Positions 1 through 9,211 are shown, counted from the first letter of the stretch. The stretch is 64,000 bases of DNA from Aeromonas australiensis (GCF_000819725.1 NZ_CDDH01000100.1:1-64000), one strand, 5' to 3'. Numbers and translations are program-made. The notes: generated by a model from the sequence alone, not told the origin.

Positions 1-1
1 G

Positions 2-130
2 CGCCCGTTTGCTCTGAAGGTGTGGAGAGAAATTGAAACGCAGCCGTTTGTTGTGATGGTGCGGCTTGTTGCCAACCCGTCGGCAAGACGATTTAAAACA
101 TCTCGTTACGAGAGTGGAGAAGAAGATTGA
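2..130 (+). CDS. possible 3' end of an upstream gene (partial)
   Basis: An open frame enters from the left edge and stops at a TGA (128-130) that overlaps the TTG start of tldD (127-129). About 42 residues are visible, basic near the end, with no family I recognise. The overlap would suit translational coupling with tldD, but so short an open frame in GC-rich DNA may be chance. Confidence 0.2.
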   Translation, partial: RPFALKVWREIETQPFVVMVRLVANPSARRFKTSRYESGEED

Positions 131-1575
131 GTCTATTGAGCCAGGTTAGTGCCTCCCTGTTGGCCCCGAATGATCTTGACGAAGGGCGCCTGCAGCAGCT
201 GCTCGGCAGCCTGATGAGCCATCAGGTGGAGTTCGGCGATCTCTATTTCCAGCGCAGCTGGCACGAGTCCTGGATGCTGGAGGACGGCATCGTCAAGGAT
301 GGCAGCTACAACATCGATCAGGGGGTCGGGGTGCGCGCCGTCAGCGGTGAGAAGACCGGTTTCGCCTACTCGGACGAGCTGAGCCTGCTGGCGCTGCAAC
401 AGTCGGTGACCGCCGCTCGCGGCATCGCCGCAGCCGGTGCGCACGGCAAGGTGAAGGCGTGGGCGCGCACCGAAGCGAACCTGCTCTATCCAGCCATGGA
501 TCCGCTGCAGACCCTCGACAAGCAGCAGAAGATTGCCCTGCTGGAGCAGATGGACAAGTTCGCCAGGAGTCTGGATCCCGCCATCAATCAGGTGATGGCC
601 TCCATCAGCGGCGTCTACGAAGAGGTGCTGGTGGCCGCGACCGACGGCACCCTGGCCGCCGATGTGCGTCCGCTGGTGCGGCTGTCGGTGACCGTGATCG
701 CCGAGAAGGGCGATCGCCGCGAGCGTGGCAGTGCCGGTGGCGGCGGGCGCTTTGGTTACGACTGGTTCCTCGAACTGGATGGGCTGGAGAGCCGCGCTTT
801 TGGCTATGTGCGCGAAGCGGTGCGTCAGGCACTGGTCAATCTGGAAGCTATCGACGCGCCAGCCGGCACCATGCCGGTGGTGCTGGGCTCCGGCTGGCCC
901 GGCGTGCTGCTGCACGAGGCGGTGGGCCACGGTCTGGAGGGGGACTTCAACCGCAAGGGATCTTCCGCATTTGCTGGCCGCATCGGCGAGCAGGTGGCCT
1001 CCAAGCACTGCACCATAGTCGATGATGGCACCCTGCCGGGTCGACGCGGCTCCGTCTCCATTGATGACGAGGGGACGCCGGGGGGCTACAACGTGCTGAT
1101 CGAGAACGGTATCCTCAAGGGCTATCTGCAGGACAAGCAGAACGCCCGCCTGATGGGTGTGCCACTCACCGGCAACGGGCGCCGCGAATCCTACGCCGCC
1201 CTGCCGATGCCGCGCATGACCAACACCTACATGCTGGCGGGTCAGTACGATCCGGCGGAGATCATCGCCTCGGTGAAGAAGGGCATCTATGCCCCCAACT
1301 TCGGTGGCGGCCAGGTGGACATCACCTCCGGCAAGTTTGTCTTCTCCGCCTCCGAGGCCTACCTCATCGAGGATGGCAAGATCACCGCTCCCATCAAGGG
1401 GGCGACCCTGATCGGCAACGGCCCCGAGGCGATGAGCCAGGTCTCCATGGTGGGGAGCGATCTTGCGCTGGATCGCGGGGTCGGCATCTGCGGCAAGGAG
1501 GGGCAGAGCGTGCCGGTCGGTGTCGGTCAGCCCACCCTCAAACTGGATCAGCTCACCGTGGGTGGCACGTCGTAG
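127..1575 (+). CDS. tldD: TldD metalloprotease subunit
   Basis: TldD, the catalytic partner of TldE/PmbA; the cytoplasmic TldD/TldE complex degrades unfolded peptides and, in E. coli, matures microcin B17 and degrades CcdA. The 482-residue length matches E. coli TldD (481), and the protein is near-collinear with it. The zinc motif HEAVGH lies at H263-H268, with E264 the expected catalytic base. The start is TTG, chosen because it gives the conserved M-S-L beginning and follows a GGAGA-rich stretch. A strong terminator follows. The partner tldE is not in this window. Confidence 0.96.
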   Translation: MSLLSQVSASLLAPNDLDEGRLQQLLGSLMSHQVEFGDLYFQRSWHESWMLEDGIVKDGSYNIDQGVGVRAVSGEKTGFAYSDELSLLALQQSVTAARGIAAAGAHGKVKAWARTEANLLYPAMDPLQTLDKQQKIALLEQMDKFARSLDPAINQVMASISGVYEEVLVAATDGTLAADVRPLVRLSVTVIAEKGDRRERGSAGGGGRFGYDWFLELDGLESRAFGYVREAVRQALVNLEAIDAPAGTMPVVLGSGWPGVLLHEAVGHGLEGDFNRKGSSAFAGRIGEQVASKHCTIVDDGTLPGRRGSVSIDDEGTPGGYNVLIENGILKGYLQDKQNARLMGVPLTGNGRRESYAALPMPRMTNTYMLAGQYDPAEIIASVKKGIYAPNFGGGQVDITSGKFVFSASEAYLIEDGKITAPIKGATLIGNGPEAMSQVSMVGSDLALDRGVGICGKEGQSVPVGVGQPTLKLDQLTVGGTS

Positions 1576-1608
1576 GCTGGGTTAGCCGCGCCGCGGTGCA
1601 ACCCGATG
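1572..1608. repeat. imperfect palindromic intergenic repeat
   Basis: Just after the tldD stop, the sequence GGGTTAGCC...GCAACCC forms an imperfect inverted repeat of the short intergenic type often written gGGTTAGCCnnnnGGCGTAACCC. Related copies occur at 41489, 41774 and 41904 in this window. Confidence 0.4.
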
Positions 1609-1616
1609 CATTCAAG

Positions 1617-1644
1617 CCCCGGCCCTCGCCGGGGTTTTGCTTTT
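1617..1644 (+). terminator. intrinsic terminator of tldD
   Basis: Stem CCCCGGC (1617-1623) / GCCGGGG (1628-1634), loop CCTC, followed by TTTTGCTTTT. Confidence 0.85.
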
Positions 1645-1662
1645 CAGGGTATCGCAAATAAC

Positions 1663-1690
1663 AAAAAGCCCCGGTCGGTGGACCGGGGCT
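1663..1690 (-). terminator. intrinsic terminator of the 1707-1910 gene
   Basis: Read on the minus strand: AGCCCCGGTC / GACCGGGGCT stem with a 4-base loop, then a run of five T. It lies just past the stop of the small leftward gene. Confidence 0.8.
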
Positions 1691-1706
1691 GGCGGGTTAT
1701 TCGGTA

Positions 1707-1910
1707 TCAGTTGACCGAGATGGCGCGGGCGTCGATGAAGTAACGGGCATTGCCCTGTTTATCGATCTGGATTTTGGCAACCAGCTGCTCTTGCTCTTTA
1801 TATTCCCAGCGTTGCTCAATCTTGGCGAGGGATGGGCTCGCAATCCCAACCACGTTCAGGTACTCATGAAACAGGCTATGGCTCCCTATTTCGGTCAGTA
1901 TCTTGTCCAT
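1707..1910 (-). CDS. small uncharacterised protein
   Basis: A 67-residue protein (69 if the first of two ATGs is used). I do not recognise the family. It is soluble and mixed alpha/beta-looking, with a charged middle and a C-terminal ARYFIDARAISVN segment. The second ATG is preferred because AGGAG sits 9 nt before it but only 3 nt before the first. It has its own terminator and stands alone, facing tldD tail-to-tail. Confidence 0.7.
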   Translation of the reverse strand: MDKILTEIGSHSLFHEYLNVVGIASPSLAKIEQRWEYKEQEQLVAKIQIDKQGNARYFIDARAISVN

Positions 1911-2069
1911 CAGCATACTCTCCTGAAGTTGAGTGGGTATTCATCAACAAACCTATCAGCGTCCGTCTGAATGTAGTCTGTATAAAAAACAAACTAACCC
2001 ATTTCTGTGTCAATAACATGATCAGGAACAAGATCAGTGCAGATAGTCAGGGACTTTTTGATACCGTTT

Positions 2070-2792
2070 TCAATTAGAGCTGGCGGGCTTCTGTGGCAGT
2101 TGATCAATTGCACCGGAAACCTGAGGTGGCGCCGGTGCGGTTTGCACGGACTGGCCGCCGTGGAATACCGGATCCTGTGCCACTTCCTTGATGCCGTTGA
2201 TGCAAAACTGCATACCCATGCAGACCAGCAGGAAGCCCATGATGCGGGTCATGGCATCGATGCCGGTGGCGCCAAGGATCTTGCAGACCGGATCTGCCAG
2301 CTTCAACACCCCCCAGCTGATCAGGCTCATCAGGGCGAACGCAGTGATCATGGCGCCGTAGATGGTGAGGCGGTTGTACTCGTCAGGCAGCTCGGCAATC
2401 TGGGCGGCCCCGCTTATCACCAGCGCCATGGTGCCCGGCCCGCACATGCTGGGCATGGTGAGCGGTACGAAGGCAATGCTCTGGTTGATATCGACCCCGC
2501 TTTGCTGGCTGGGAGCGGGGAACAGCATGCGAAAGCCGATAAAGCCGATGATGAGGCCGCCGGCCAGGCGCAGGCCCGGAATGGAGATCCCGAACAGATC
2601 CAGGATCGAGGATCCGATAAAGAAGGTGATGCAGAGGGTGCAGAACAGATAGAGGGCTGCCAGGTTGACCTGACGGCGCACGTGTTCGCGTGACATTCCC
2701 TTGCTCAGTCCCAGCAGCAGGGTGGCCGTGGTGGGCGGGTTGACCATGGGCAGCAGGGCCAGCAAGGCGAGAAAGACGACCTGAAAGAACAT
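2070..2792 (-). CDS. marC: MarC family integral membrane protein
   Basis: A 240-residue inner-membrane protein of the MarC family (UPF0056) with about six hydrophobic helices. Conserved blocks are easy to see: the N-terminal LLPMVNPPTTATLLLGLS, FGISIPGLRLAGGLIIGFIG and the IAFVPLTMPSMCGPGT loop, then MGFLLVCMGMQF near the end. These resemble E. coli MarC more than YhgN/YchE. Function is unsettled: early links to multidrug resistance were not upheld. The C-terminal tail after residue 205 is Pro/Gln-rich and probably non-conserved. A GAGG motif lies 6 nt before the ATG. Confidence 0.9.
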   Translation of the reverse strand: MFFQVVFLALLALLPMVNPPTTATLLLGLSKGMSREHVRRQVNLAALYLFCTLCITFFIGSSILDLFGISIPGLRLAGGLIIGFIGFRMLFPAPSQQSGVDINQSIAFVPLTMPSMCGPGTMALVISGAAQIAELPDEYNRLTIYGAMITAFALMSLISWGVLKLADPVCKILGATGIDAMTRIMGFLLVCMGMQFCINGIKEVAQDPVFHGGQSVQTAPAPPQVSGAIDQLPQKPASSN

Positions 2793-2891
2793 GTTGAGCC
2801 TCGGCTAAAGAGTGAACATCAGGGGATCGACCAGCTGGCTGACCCCGGAGGGAGGCTATCTTATGCTGGTCAACCTGAACACCAGCAGTAC

Positions 2892-2919
2892 AAAAAAGCC
2901 CCGAACCGGGTTCGGGGCT
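2892..2919 (-). terminator. intrinsic terminator of the MFS gene
   Basis: Minus-strand stem AGCCCCGAA / TTCGGGGCT with loop CCCGG, followed by six T. Confidence 0.85.
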
Positions 2920-2924
2920 TGGGC

Positions 2925-4241
2925 TCAGGCCGGTTGGGGCTGCTGTTGCCGGATGGCCCGTTGCTGGAACCAGAGCCAGAGGCCGATGGCAAAACCCAGC
3001 ACCGACAGGCTGACCACATAGTGGGAGGGGGCCAGCATGTCGCTCTTCATCCAGAGGGTGACCAGCATGGGGGTGAGGCCGCCGAAGATGGCGTAGGCCA
3101 CGTTGTAGGAGAACGACAGCCCGGAGAAGCGCACTACCGGCGGGAAGGCGTTGACCATCACGTAAGGCACGGCACCGACGATCCCGACCGCAAAGCCCGC
3201 CAGCATGTAGAGCGGCACCAGCTGGCTCGTTCCGGCTGCCAGACCGTGATAGAAGGCGTAGCTGGCGCCTGCCAGCAGCAATGAGCCGAGCATAAAGGTG
3301 AGGCCGCTGCCAAGGCTATCGATCAGCCGACCGTAGAGGATGCAGCCAAGGGTCAGGGCGACGATGGCCAGCGAGTTGGCGGTCAGGGCGTCCGCCGGGC
3401 TGATGCCATAGACCTTCTGCAGATAGGTGGGGGTCATCAGGATCACCACCACGATACCGGCGGATAGCAGCCAGGTGAGCAGCATGGAGAGCACCACACT
3501 GCCTTTGTGGCTACGCAACACCGTCTTGAGAGGCAACTCGTCAGCCAGGGTCTTGTTGGCCTGCATCTCGGCGAAGACCGGGGTCTCGTGCAACCAGCGG
3601 CGCAGATACATGGCCAGGATGCCGAAAATACCGCCCAGCACGAAGGCCAGTCGCCAGCCCCATTCACTCACCTCGAGTGGGCTCATGCTGCGGTTAATCG
3701 CGGTGGCGACGAGCGAGCCGAGCAAGATGCCGGCTGTCAATCCGGCGGTGAGGGTGCCGCAGGCGATGCCGATCCGGCGAGCAGGGACGTGCTCGGCGAC
3801 AAACACCCAGGCGCCCGGCACTTCACCGCCGATGGCGGCGCCTTGCAGGATCCGCAGCAGCAGCAACAGCAGGGGGGCGGCGATACCGAGCACCGCATAA
3901 GTGGGTAGTAAACCGATGAGCAGAGTGGGCAGCGCCATCATGATGATGCTGAGGGTGAACATCCGCTTGCGACCGATGAGATCGCCAAAGTGGGCCATGA
4001 TGATGCCGCCAAGCGGGCGGGCCAGATAGCCAGCGGCGAAGATGCCGAAGGTCTGGAACTGGCGCAACCACTCGGGAATATCGGCGGGGAAGAACAGCTC
4101 GCCGATGACCACGGCGAAGAAGACGAAGATGATGAAGTCGTAAAACTCCAGTGCGCCGCCGAGGGCTGCCAGACTCAGGGTTTTGTAATCCTGTCGATTG
4201 AGCGGGCGGGCGTGATCGTGTTGTGGTGCAGTTGTGGTCAT
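2925..4241 (-). CDS. MFS transporter, metabolite:H+ symporter (MHS) type
   Basis: A 438-residue, 12-helix major facilitator protein of the MHS family (ProP/KgtP/ShiA relatives), expected to import a small organic solute with protons. Visible signatures are GALEFYDFIIF in helix 1, the loop 2-3 motif ARPLGGIIMAHFGDLIGRKR and RILQGAAIGGEVPGAW in helix 4, which is typical of MHS proteins. The start giving MTTTAPQHDHARP is chosen; a 39-residue upstream extension is basic, unlike the family and runs into the divergent promoter region. The substrate cannot be told from sequence. Confidence 0.88.
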   Translation of the reverse strand: MTTTAPQHDHARPLNRQDYKTLSLAALGGALEFYDFIIFVFFAVVIGELFFPADIPEWLRQFQTFGIFAAGYLARPLGGIIMAHFGDLIGRKRMFTLSIIMMALPTLLIGLLPTYAVLGIAAPLLLLLLRILQGAAIGGEVPGAWVFVAEHVPARRIGIACGTLTAGLTAGILLGSLVATAINRSMSPLEVSEWGWRLAFVLGGIFGILAMYLRRWLHETPVFAEMQANKTLADELPLKTVLRSHKGSVVLSMLLTWLLSAGIVVVILMTPTYLQKVYGISPADALTANSLAIVALTLGCILYGRLIDSLGSGLTFMLGSLLLAGASYAFYHGLAAGTSQLVPLYMLAGFAVGIVGAVPYVMVNAFPPVVRFSGLSFSYNVAYAIFGGLTPMLVTLWMKSDMLAPSHYVVSLSVLGFAIGLWLWFQQRAIRQQQPQPA

Positions 4242-4438
4242 ATCCGTATGTTTCCCATCGGTTTTTTTAGTTATTGTCGCCCCGCTAAAGGGGGCATATG
4301 CAGGTGATCGAGAGTATGCTGCCCGTTGCTTGTGTGTAAATCGCGCAATTCGCAACACTGTCTTGCATCTTTTTGGGCAACCTTTTTGGGAAAACCGGAG
4401 CGTTTGGTAAACCAGAGCGCCCCGCTGGCGGAGAATTG

Positions 4439-5113
4439 ATGGAAAAGAAACGGGTGCTGCTCTCCTGGAGCAGTGGCAAGGATTGTGCGTGGGCGCTGCA
4501 TCAGTTGCGGCAAGACCCCGCCATCGAGGTGGTGGGGCTGTTTACCACCCTCAATCAGGCATTTGAGCGGGTGGCGATGCACGGGGTGCGTAAGCAGCTG
4601 TTGACCGAGCAGGCCGCCTGCGTCGGGTTGCCCCTCATCACTATCGATCTGCCCTGGCCTTGCAGCAACGAGGATTACGGCCGCATCATGACAGGCTTTA
4701 TCGCCGATGTGGTGGCGCAGGGGATCCGCCATATGGCCTTTGGCGACCTGTTCCTTGAGGATGTGCGTGCCTACCGTGAACAGCAGCTGGCAGGCACCGG
4801 CATCGAACCACTGTTCCCGCTGTGGGGCAGCAATACCCGTGAACTGGCGTCGCAGATGGTGGCCGCTGGGTTGAAGGCGCGGATCAGTGTGCTCGATCCG
4901 AACAAGCTGGATGCCAGCCTGGGTGGCCACGATTATGACGAGATGTTGCTGGCGGGGTTGCCGGATGGGGTCGATCCGTGCGGCGAGAACGGCGAGTTTC
5001 ACACCCTGGCCTATGATGGCCCCATGTTCTCTCGTCCGCTCGCCATTCGGGCCGGCGAGACAGTGCTGCGTGACGGCTTTGTCTTTACCGATCTGCTGCC
5101 ACTCGAAGAGTAA
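4439..5113 (+). CDS. DUF71/COG2102 PP-loop ATPase (diphthine-ammonia ligase family)
   Basis: A 224-residue adenine-nucleotide alpha-hydrolase-fold protein. The ATP-binding PP-loop is the N-terminal LSWSSGKDCAWAL; the family's C-terminal signature GENGEFHTLAYDGPMF is intact. Archaeal and eukaryotic relatives amidate diphthine; bacteria lack diphthamide, so the role here is unknown (links to B12 or nucleotide metabolism have been proposed for bacterial members). Start: ATG with GGAG about 8 nt upstream; an in-frame extension of 22 residues is not conserved-looking. Divergent from the MFS gene, with its own bidirectional terminator. Confidence 0.85.
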   Translation: MEKKRVLLSWSSGKDCAWALHQLRQDPAIEVVGLFTTLNQAFERVAMHGVRKQLLTEQAACVGLPLITIDLPWPCSNEDYGRIMTGFIADVVAQGIRHMAFGDLFLEDVRAYREQQLAGTGIEPLFPLWGSNTRELASQMVAAGLKARISVLDPNKLDASLGGHDYDEMLLAGLPDGVDPCGENGEFHTLAYDGPMFSRPLAIRAGETVLRDGFVFTDLLPLEE

Positions 5114-5160
5114 TTATCGGGCGTCAGATGTCCCCTTTTGCAGGCGCATTCATAGATGTG

Positions 5161-5191
5161 AAGGGCGGGGCCATTGGCACCCGCCCTTTTT
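5161..5191. terminator. bidirectional intrinsic terminator
   Basis: AAGGGCGGG (5161-5169) pairs with CCCGCCCTT (5180-5188), followed by T5; it lies between two convergent genes. Confidence 0.8.
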
Positions 5192-5212
5192 GTATCCGTC
5201 ATCCAGCTTGGG

Positions 5213-5479
5213 TCAGTCGTCTGCCCACGGCATCTCGGGCAGGCTGTCGAGGAACTCGCCGTAACGGGTCAGATTGAAGGGGCCCTGCTCGGCCTCCATC
5301 GCCATCAGCTCGGCCCCGAGGGCGCAGGCGATATATTGCAGCGCCTCTTCCCGCGGGGTGCCCTTCATCACCAGCCGCATCAGGGTCGCCTTCACATGGG
5401 GCGGGTGACCATCGTTGAGCTGATTCTCCACCATCTCCAGCAGCGTCTCTTCGTCAAAAAATTCCTGAGTGTCGTTCAT
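5213..5479 (-). CDS. small acidic helical protein, unknown
   Basis: An 88-residue acidic protein predicted to be mostly helical. The stretch HPPHVKATLMRLVMKGTPREEAL followed by YIACALGAEL resembles the helical pattern of DUF1841-like proteins (Pro-Pro, then a Leu-rich helix, a Gly turn and an Ala-rich helix), but I cannot assign the family with certainty. No transmembrane segment or metal motif. Monocistronic, facing the COG2102 gene. Confidence 0.75.
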   Translation of the reverse strand: MNDTQEFFDEETLLEMVENQLNDGHPPHVKATLMRLVMKGTPREEALQYIACALGAELMAMEAEQGPFNLTRYGEFLDSLPEMPWADD

Positions 5480-5596
5480 CGGATCATCGCATCAGTGAGT
5501 GAGGTGAGCAGTATAACCCGAAGTGGAGGTGCCTCCGTTTACCATCAATGCAAACAATCCGGAGCTGTGCTCTTTGATTGCCCATAATTAACGGGA

Positions 5597-5612
5597 GTTT
5601 GCCAAGGCAAAC
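5597..5612. promoter_or_regulatory. palindrome upstream of the HDOD gene
   Basis: GTTTGCC-AA-GGCAAAC, a perfect 7+7 inverted repeat about 24 bp before the HDOD start. It could be an operator or a 5'-UTR hairpin; there is no supporting T-run for a terminator. Confidence 0.35.
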
Positions 5613-5635
5613 AGGTTGGAACCGAGATCACATGG

Positions 5636-6469
5636 ATGGACACGCTTATGCCCACGATAGATTCCCTGCTGGCCGAGCCCAGGTTGCTGCCACAGATCCC
5701 CGAAGTGATGCGCGATTTGATTCAGACCTTCAATGAAAAGGATCCGGATCTGCTCAAGATCAGCAAGTTGATCAACAAGGACCCGGTTATCTCCGCCAAG
5801 CTGCTGCGTCTGGCCAATTCGGCCAAGTTTGGCAGCAGTCGCCAGATCGGCACCGTCAATGAGGCTGCGGTACGGCTGGGGTTGGCCATGGTGCGCAACA
5901 TGGTGTTGGCCTGCGGGCTCACCGAATCGGTCAAGGCTGTGCCCGGCATAGACCTCAAACATTTCTGGGGCTGCGTCTTCAATGTGGCTGAGCTGGCCCG
6001 CCGTCTGGCGGTGCAGAAGGGAATGAAGGGGGATGAGGTCTTTACTTGCGCTCTGCTGCACAATCTCGGCCGCCTGGTGATGCATGTGGGGCTGCCGGAA
6101 AATACCGTTCATCACATTCAGGGTCTGGAGCGGCACCAGGGGCGGACCAAGGCTGAGGAGCTGGTGGTTGGCTTCAACTATGCCCAGGTAGGAGCGGCCA
6201 TGGCGCGTTACTGGAAGTTCCCCGACACCATCAGTACAGCGGTGGAGTATCACTACAACCCCATGCTGGCCAAGGCGTTTTCACCGGAGGCTGGGCTCAT
6301 CCATCTGGCCATAGTGCTGGCGGCGCAATCCGATGTGGCGGAAGAGGCGCCCCCCGAATGGCCTCACAAGGTGGCAGACCTGTTGGGGCTGAGTTGGGCC
6401 GATTGTGCCACCCAGTTCACTGCGCTGCGCGAGCAGGGTAATGGCTATGCCGGATTGCTGGCTGCCTGA
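5636..6469 (+). CDS. HDOD domain protein
   Basis: A 277-residue protein made almost entirely of one HDOD domain, a signalling relative of HD phosphohydrolases that usually lacks catalytic metal ligands. Signatures are LPQIPEVMRDLIQTF at the start, the DPVISAKLLRLANSAKFG block and CALLHNLGRLVMH. The later FNYAQVGAAMARYWKFPDTISTAVEYHYNP segment is the usual second half. HDOD proteins act in stress, motility and c-di-GMP networks, and two GGDEF proteins lie elsewhere in the window. An alternative start is the ATG at 5648; neither has a strong Shine-Dalgarno. Confidence 0.88.
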   Translation: MDTLMPTIDSLLAEPRLLPQIPEVMRDLIQTFNEKDPDLLKISKLINKDPVISAKLLRLANSAKFGSSRQIGTVNEAAVRLGLAMVRNMVLACGLTESVKAVPGIDLKHFWGCVFNVAELARRLAVQKGMKGDEVFTCALLHNLGRLVMHVGLPENTVHHIQGLERHQGRTKAEELVVGFNYAQVGAAMARYWKFPDTISTAVEYHYNPMLAKAFSPEAGLIHLAIVLAAQSDVAEEAPPEWPHKVADLLGLSWADCATQFTALREQGNGYAGLLAA

Positions 6470-6491
6470 ACCCGTTTATCCCATCTCATCA

Positions 6492-6513
6492 GGGGCCAAC
6501 ACGGCCCCTTTTT
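6492..6513 (+). terminator. intrinsic terminator of the HDOD gene
   Basis: GGGGCC / GGCCCC stem, loop AACAC, then T5. Confidence 0.85.
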
Positions 6514-6597
6514 CATGGCTGACGGTGCCACAGGCTTGCCAGCCCAGTATTGGCGGGGCACTCTTTGTCCTTCACTTGCCGTTTGAGAGCCCTTGTC

Positions 6598-7092
6598 ATG
6601 ATTACCTCCTCCCGCCTTATCCTGCGTGAAATGATCGCCACCGACGCCCCTTTCATTCTTGAGCTACTCAATGACGGCGACTTTTATCGCTATATCGGTG
6701 ATCGGGGCATTCGCACCCTGGAGCAGGCGCAGGAGTATATCCAGCAGGGGCCGGCAGTCAGCTATGCCCGCTATGGTCACGGCCTCTATCTGGTGGAGCG
6801 CAAGGAGGATGGTGCCAGCCTCGGTATCTGCGGTTTGATCAAGCGCGACACCCTGGAGCAGGTCGATATCGGTTATGCCTTCTTGCCGCAGTATCGCGGT
6901 CAGGGTTACGCCATTGAAGCGGCGCAGGCCGCCCTTGTTGATGGCAAAAACCGGTTGGGGATCGGGCAGGTGGTCGCCATTGTCACGCCGGGTAACGAGC
7001 GATCCATCGGCCTGCTGGCCAAGTTGGGGCTGGTGCGCAGTCGTCTGGTCAAGTTGAGCGAAGATGAAGAGGAGTGTCTGCTGCTGGAGTAG
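6598..7092 (+). CDS. RimJ/RimL-type GNAT acetyltransferase
   Basis: A 164-residue Gcn5-related N-acetyltransferase. It begins with the RimJ/RimL pattern SSRLILREMIATDAPFILELL; the acetyl-CoA-binding motif is QYRGQGYAIEAAQA, and the late VTPGNERSIGLLAKLGL helix is typical. It would transfer acetyl to an amine of a protein or small molecule that cannot be named from sequence. The ATG giving MITSSRL is chosen over an upstream in-frame ATG because it matches the family N-terminus and follows GAGAG. Confidence 0.88.
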   Translation: MITSSRLILREMIATDAPFILELLNDGDFYRYIGDRGIRTLEQAQEYIQQGPAVSYARYGHGLYLVERKEDGASLGICGLIKRDTLEQVDIGYAFLPQYRGQGYAIEAAQAALVDGKNRLGIGQVVAIVTPGNERSIGLLAKLGLVRSRLVKLSEDEEECLLLE

Positions 7093-7248
7093 TGCTCAAG
7101 GTCAGAGAGCTGGCAAGCGAATGGCGAGGTGGCAGGGCAGGCTGAGTGACAGCAAGAGGCCGGGTCTGGCGAAAGGCGTGAGAGAAGCAAAGAGGCCGCC
7201 GTGAGTTGCGGCCTGTCTGCATCGGGCGCTGCCGGAGGGCAGGCAGGA

Positions 7249-7425
7249 TCAGTTGAGGTCTTCGATGGAGAACTCGCCAGCGATACCATCACAGGAGATG
7301 GCGAAACCGCCGCTGAAGCGGGTGCTGAACTGGATCAGAAACGCATCATTGTCGTGCTCTTGCACAGGCAGGTTGATGGGCTTGCTACGACGCAGGGGCT
7401 TGTGTGTTTGTACTGCTTTCATCAT
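7249..7425 (-). CDS. small uncharacterised protein (58 aa)
   Basis: An open frame with two adjacent ATGs encodes a 58- (or 57-) residue protein. It has a basic N-terminal third (HKPLRRSKPINLP), then a mixed second half that reads like folded protein (DAFLIQFSTRFSGGFAISCDG) and an acidic end. A GAGAAA stretch precedes the start. I do not recognise a family. The composition of the second half suggests a real gene. It lies in an otherwise empty 840-bp gap. Confidence 0.5.
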   Translation of the reverse strand: MMKAVQTHKPLRRSKPINLPVQEHDNDAFLIQFSTRFSGGFAISCDGIAGEFSIEDLN

Positions 7426-7870
7426 GGTATTTCTCTATATAAATTAGGTGTTTGCTCCTTGTATTGGCAAATGTCAGGTCAATGGGCGCGGTCGATTGGG
7501 TGAACGACAAGCGCGCAGGAATACCCAGCCCGGTTAAGGGGCGTCTGCACTTTCAAGGAATATGCTGATGCATAAATCAAATTGGGTGGGCAGATCGGGT
7601 CTGCACCGTGAGAGCCGGGCAACGCAGGCAGACAGCCTGACGGTTCTCAAGGCGAGTAAATCAGAAGAAGGTTATGCGGGTACTGACAGGATTCATCGTG
7701 AGGTGAAGCATTGCAGGGCAAACATAAACAGGGCTGATTAACTAGCCGGTGCGCATTCTCTCCTCGAAATGCATAAAAAGCAAACAATAATTTGCCGTTC
7801 TCGGGAAATAGACACTTTTTTTCTGTGTAATCAAGGTGCTATCAGTAGCAAATATCCGCAGCTATCAGCC
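7426..7870. other. intergenic region
   Basis: Apart from one weak 57-codon frame (separate entry) I see no gene, RNA or repeat here. It holds the upstream regions of the leftward 58-aa gene and ends at the antiporter's terminator. Confidence 0.5.
7568..7741 (+). CDS. possible small ORF
   Basis: A 57-codon frame preceded by AAGGAA 7 nt before the ATG. The product would be basic and hydrophilic with no recognisable motif. The ribosome-binding site is the only positive evidence, so this may be chance. Confidence 0.2.
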   Translation: MHKSNWVGRSGLHRESRATQADSLTVLKASKSEEGYAGTDRIHREVKHCRANINRAD

Positions 7871-7872
7871 AT

Positions 7873-7903
7873 CAAAAGAGGACGCCCGACAGGCGCCCTC
7901 TCT
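7873..7903 (-). terminator. intrinsic terminator of the antiporter gene
   Basis: Minus-strand stem GAGGGCGCC / GGCGTCCTC with one mismatch, followed by TTTTG. Confidence 0.7.
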
Positions 7904-7933
7904 CAATTTCTGCAATCAGCACAGTGGGCCGAC

Positions 7934-9211
7934 TCAGTAGTCGCCACAGGCCTTCTTGGCGGCCGTGATCATCGGGGTGATGGTCATGCCTTGTACCACG
8001 ATGGAGAACATCACCACCGAGTAGGTCATCACCAGGATGACTTGACGCAGGTCGACGCCATGTTCCGGGATCATCATGACGCCGGAGGGGAGCGCCAGTG
8101 CCATCGCCATCGCCAGACCACCGCGCAGACCACCCCAGGTGAGGATCCGCACCGAGAAGGTGTTGTAATTGCGGAATCGGCGGAAAGCCACATAGGGCAG
8201 CGACACGCTGATAAAGCGGGCGCCCAGGCAGAGCGGCACCGCAATGACCAGCAGGATCCAGTCACGCCAGGCGAGATCCAGCAGTACCAGCGCCAGACCG
8301 ATCAGCAGGAACAGCAGGGCGTTGAGGAACTGGTCCATCAACTCCCAGAAATGATCCAGGTGATGGCTGCTCTGCTCGGAGAAGCCGGAGTGACGGGTCC
8401 AGTTACCGATCATGATGCCGCACACCACCATGGCCAGGGCACCGGAGACGCCGATGATGTTGGCCAGGGCAAACCCTGCCGTCGGGATGCAGAGGGTGAG
8501 CAGCAGTTCGAGAGAACCGTCGTCGGTGGCGCTGATCATGACGTGGGCGATAAGGCCCAGCAGGGCACCAAACAGGATGCCACCGAGGGCTTCGTGCAGG
8601 AACAGTCCTGCCACGCTGCCGAAGGTGGGCTCGACGCCGCCAAAGGCCACCGCAAACACGGTGGCGAAGATGACCAGACCCACACCGTCGTTGAACAGGG
8701 ATTCCCCCTCGATCTGGATGGCGATTTGGGGCGGTGCCTGCATCTTCTTGACGATGGCCAGTACGGCGATGGGGTCAGTGGGGGAGATCAGCGCGCCGAA
8801 CAGCATGCAGTAGACCAGCGGCAACTCCCAACCCAGCTGCTTGGCGATAAACCAGAAGCCGTAGCCGATCATGAAGGTTGAGAGCAGGGTAGCAATGATA
8901 GCCAGGATGGTGATCTCCCACTTCTGGCTACGCAGCGCCTTTAGATTGATGCCGAGGCCGCCGGCGAACAGCAGGAAGCCCAGGATCCCCTTCAACAGGA
9001 AGTTCTGGAAGTCGATGCTCTTCATGGTTTCGATGGCCAGGGGTTCCAGGTTGAACCAACCCAGTTTGCCGAACAGCACCATGAGTGCGGAGATCAGCAT
9101 GGAGCCCGCAGTGATGGCGATGGTGGTCTGGATCTTCACCACATACTGGTTGGCAAAGGCGATAAAGATCGCCAACGCCGCCAGAAAGCAGAGTGTGTAG
9201 TAGACGCTCAT
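7934..9211 (-). CDS. CPA1-family Na+(K+)/H+ antiporter, NhaP type
   Basis: A 425-residue inner-membrane protein with about 12 hydrophobic helices. The CPA1 signatures are present: FGALISPTDPIAVLAI (ion-binding Thr-Asp helix) and EGESLFNDGVGLV (the Asn-Asp pair). WGGLRGGLAMAMALALP near the C-terminus is the conserved Arg-containing helix. It exchanges cytoplasmic Na+ or K+ for protons, serving pH and salt homeostasis. There is no long cytoplasmic C-terminal regulatory domain. It is divergent from metH and has its own terminator. Confidence 0.92.
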   Translation of the reverse strand: MSVYYTLCFLAALAIFIAFANQYVVKIQTTIAITAGSMLISALMVLFGKLGWFNLEPLAIETMKSIDFQNFLLKGILGFLLFAGGLGINLKALRSQKWEITILAIIATLLSTFMIGYGFWFIAKQLGWELPLVYCMLFGALISPTDPIAVLAIVKKMQAPPQIAIQIEGESLFNDGVGLVIFATVFAVAFGGVEPTFGSVAGLFLHEALGGILFGALLGLIAHVMISATDDGSLELLLTLCIPTAGFALANIIGVSGALAMVVCGIMIGNWTRHSGFSEQSSHHLDHFWELMDQFLNALLFLLIGLALVLLDLAWRDWILLVIAVPLCLGARFISVSLPYVAFRRFRNYNTFSVRILTWGGLRGGLAMAMALALPSGVMMIPEHGVDLRQVILVMTYSVVMFSIVVQGMTITPMITAAKKACGDY

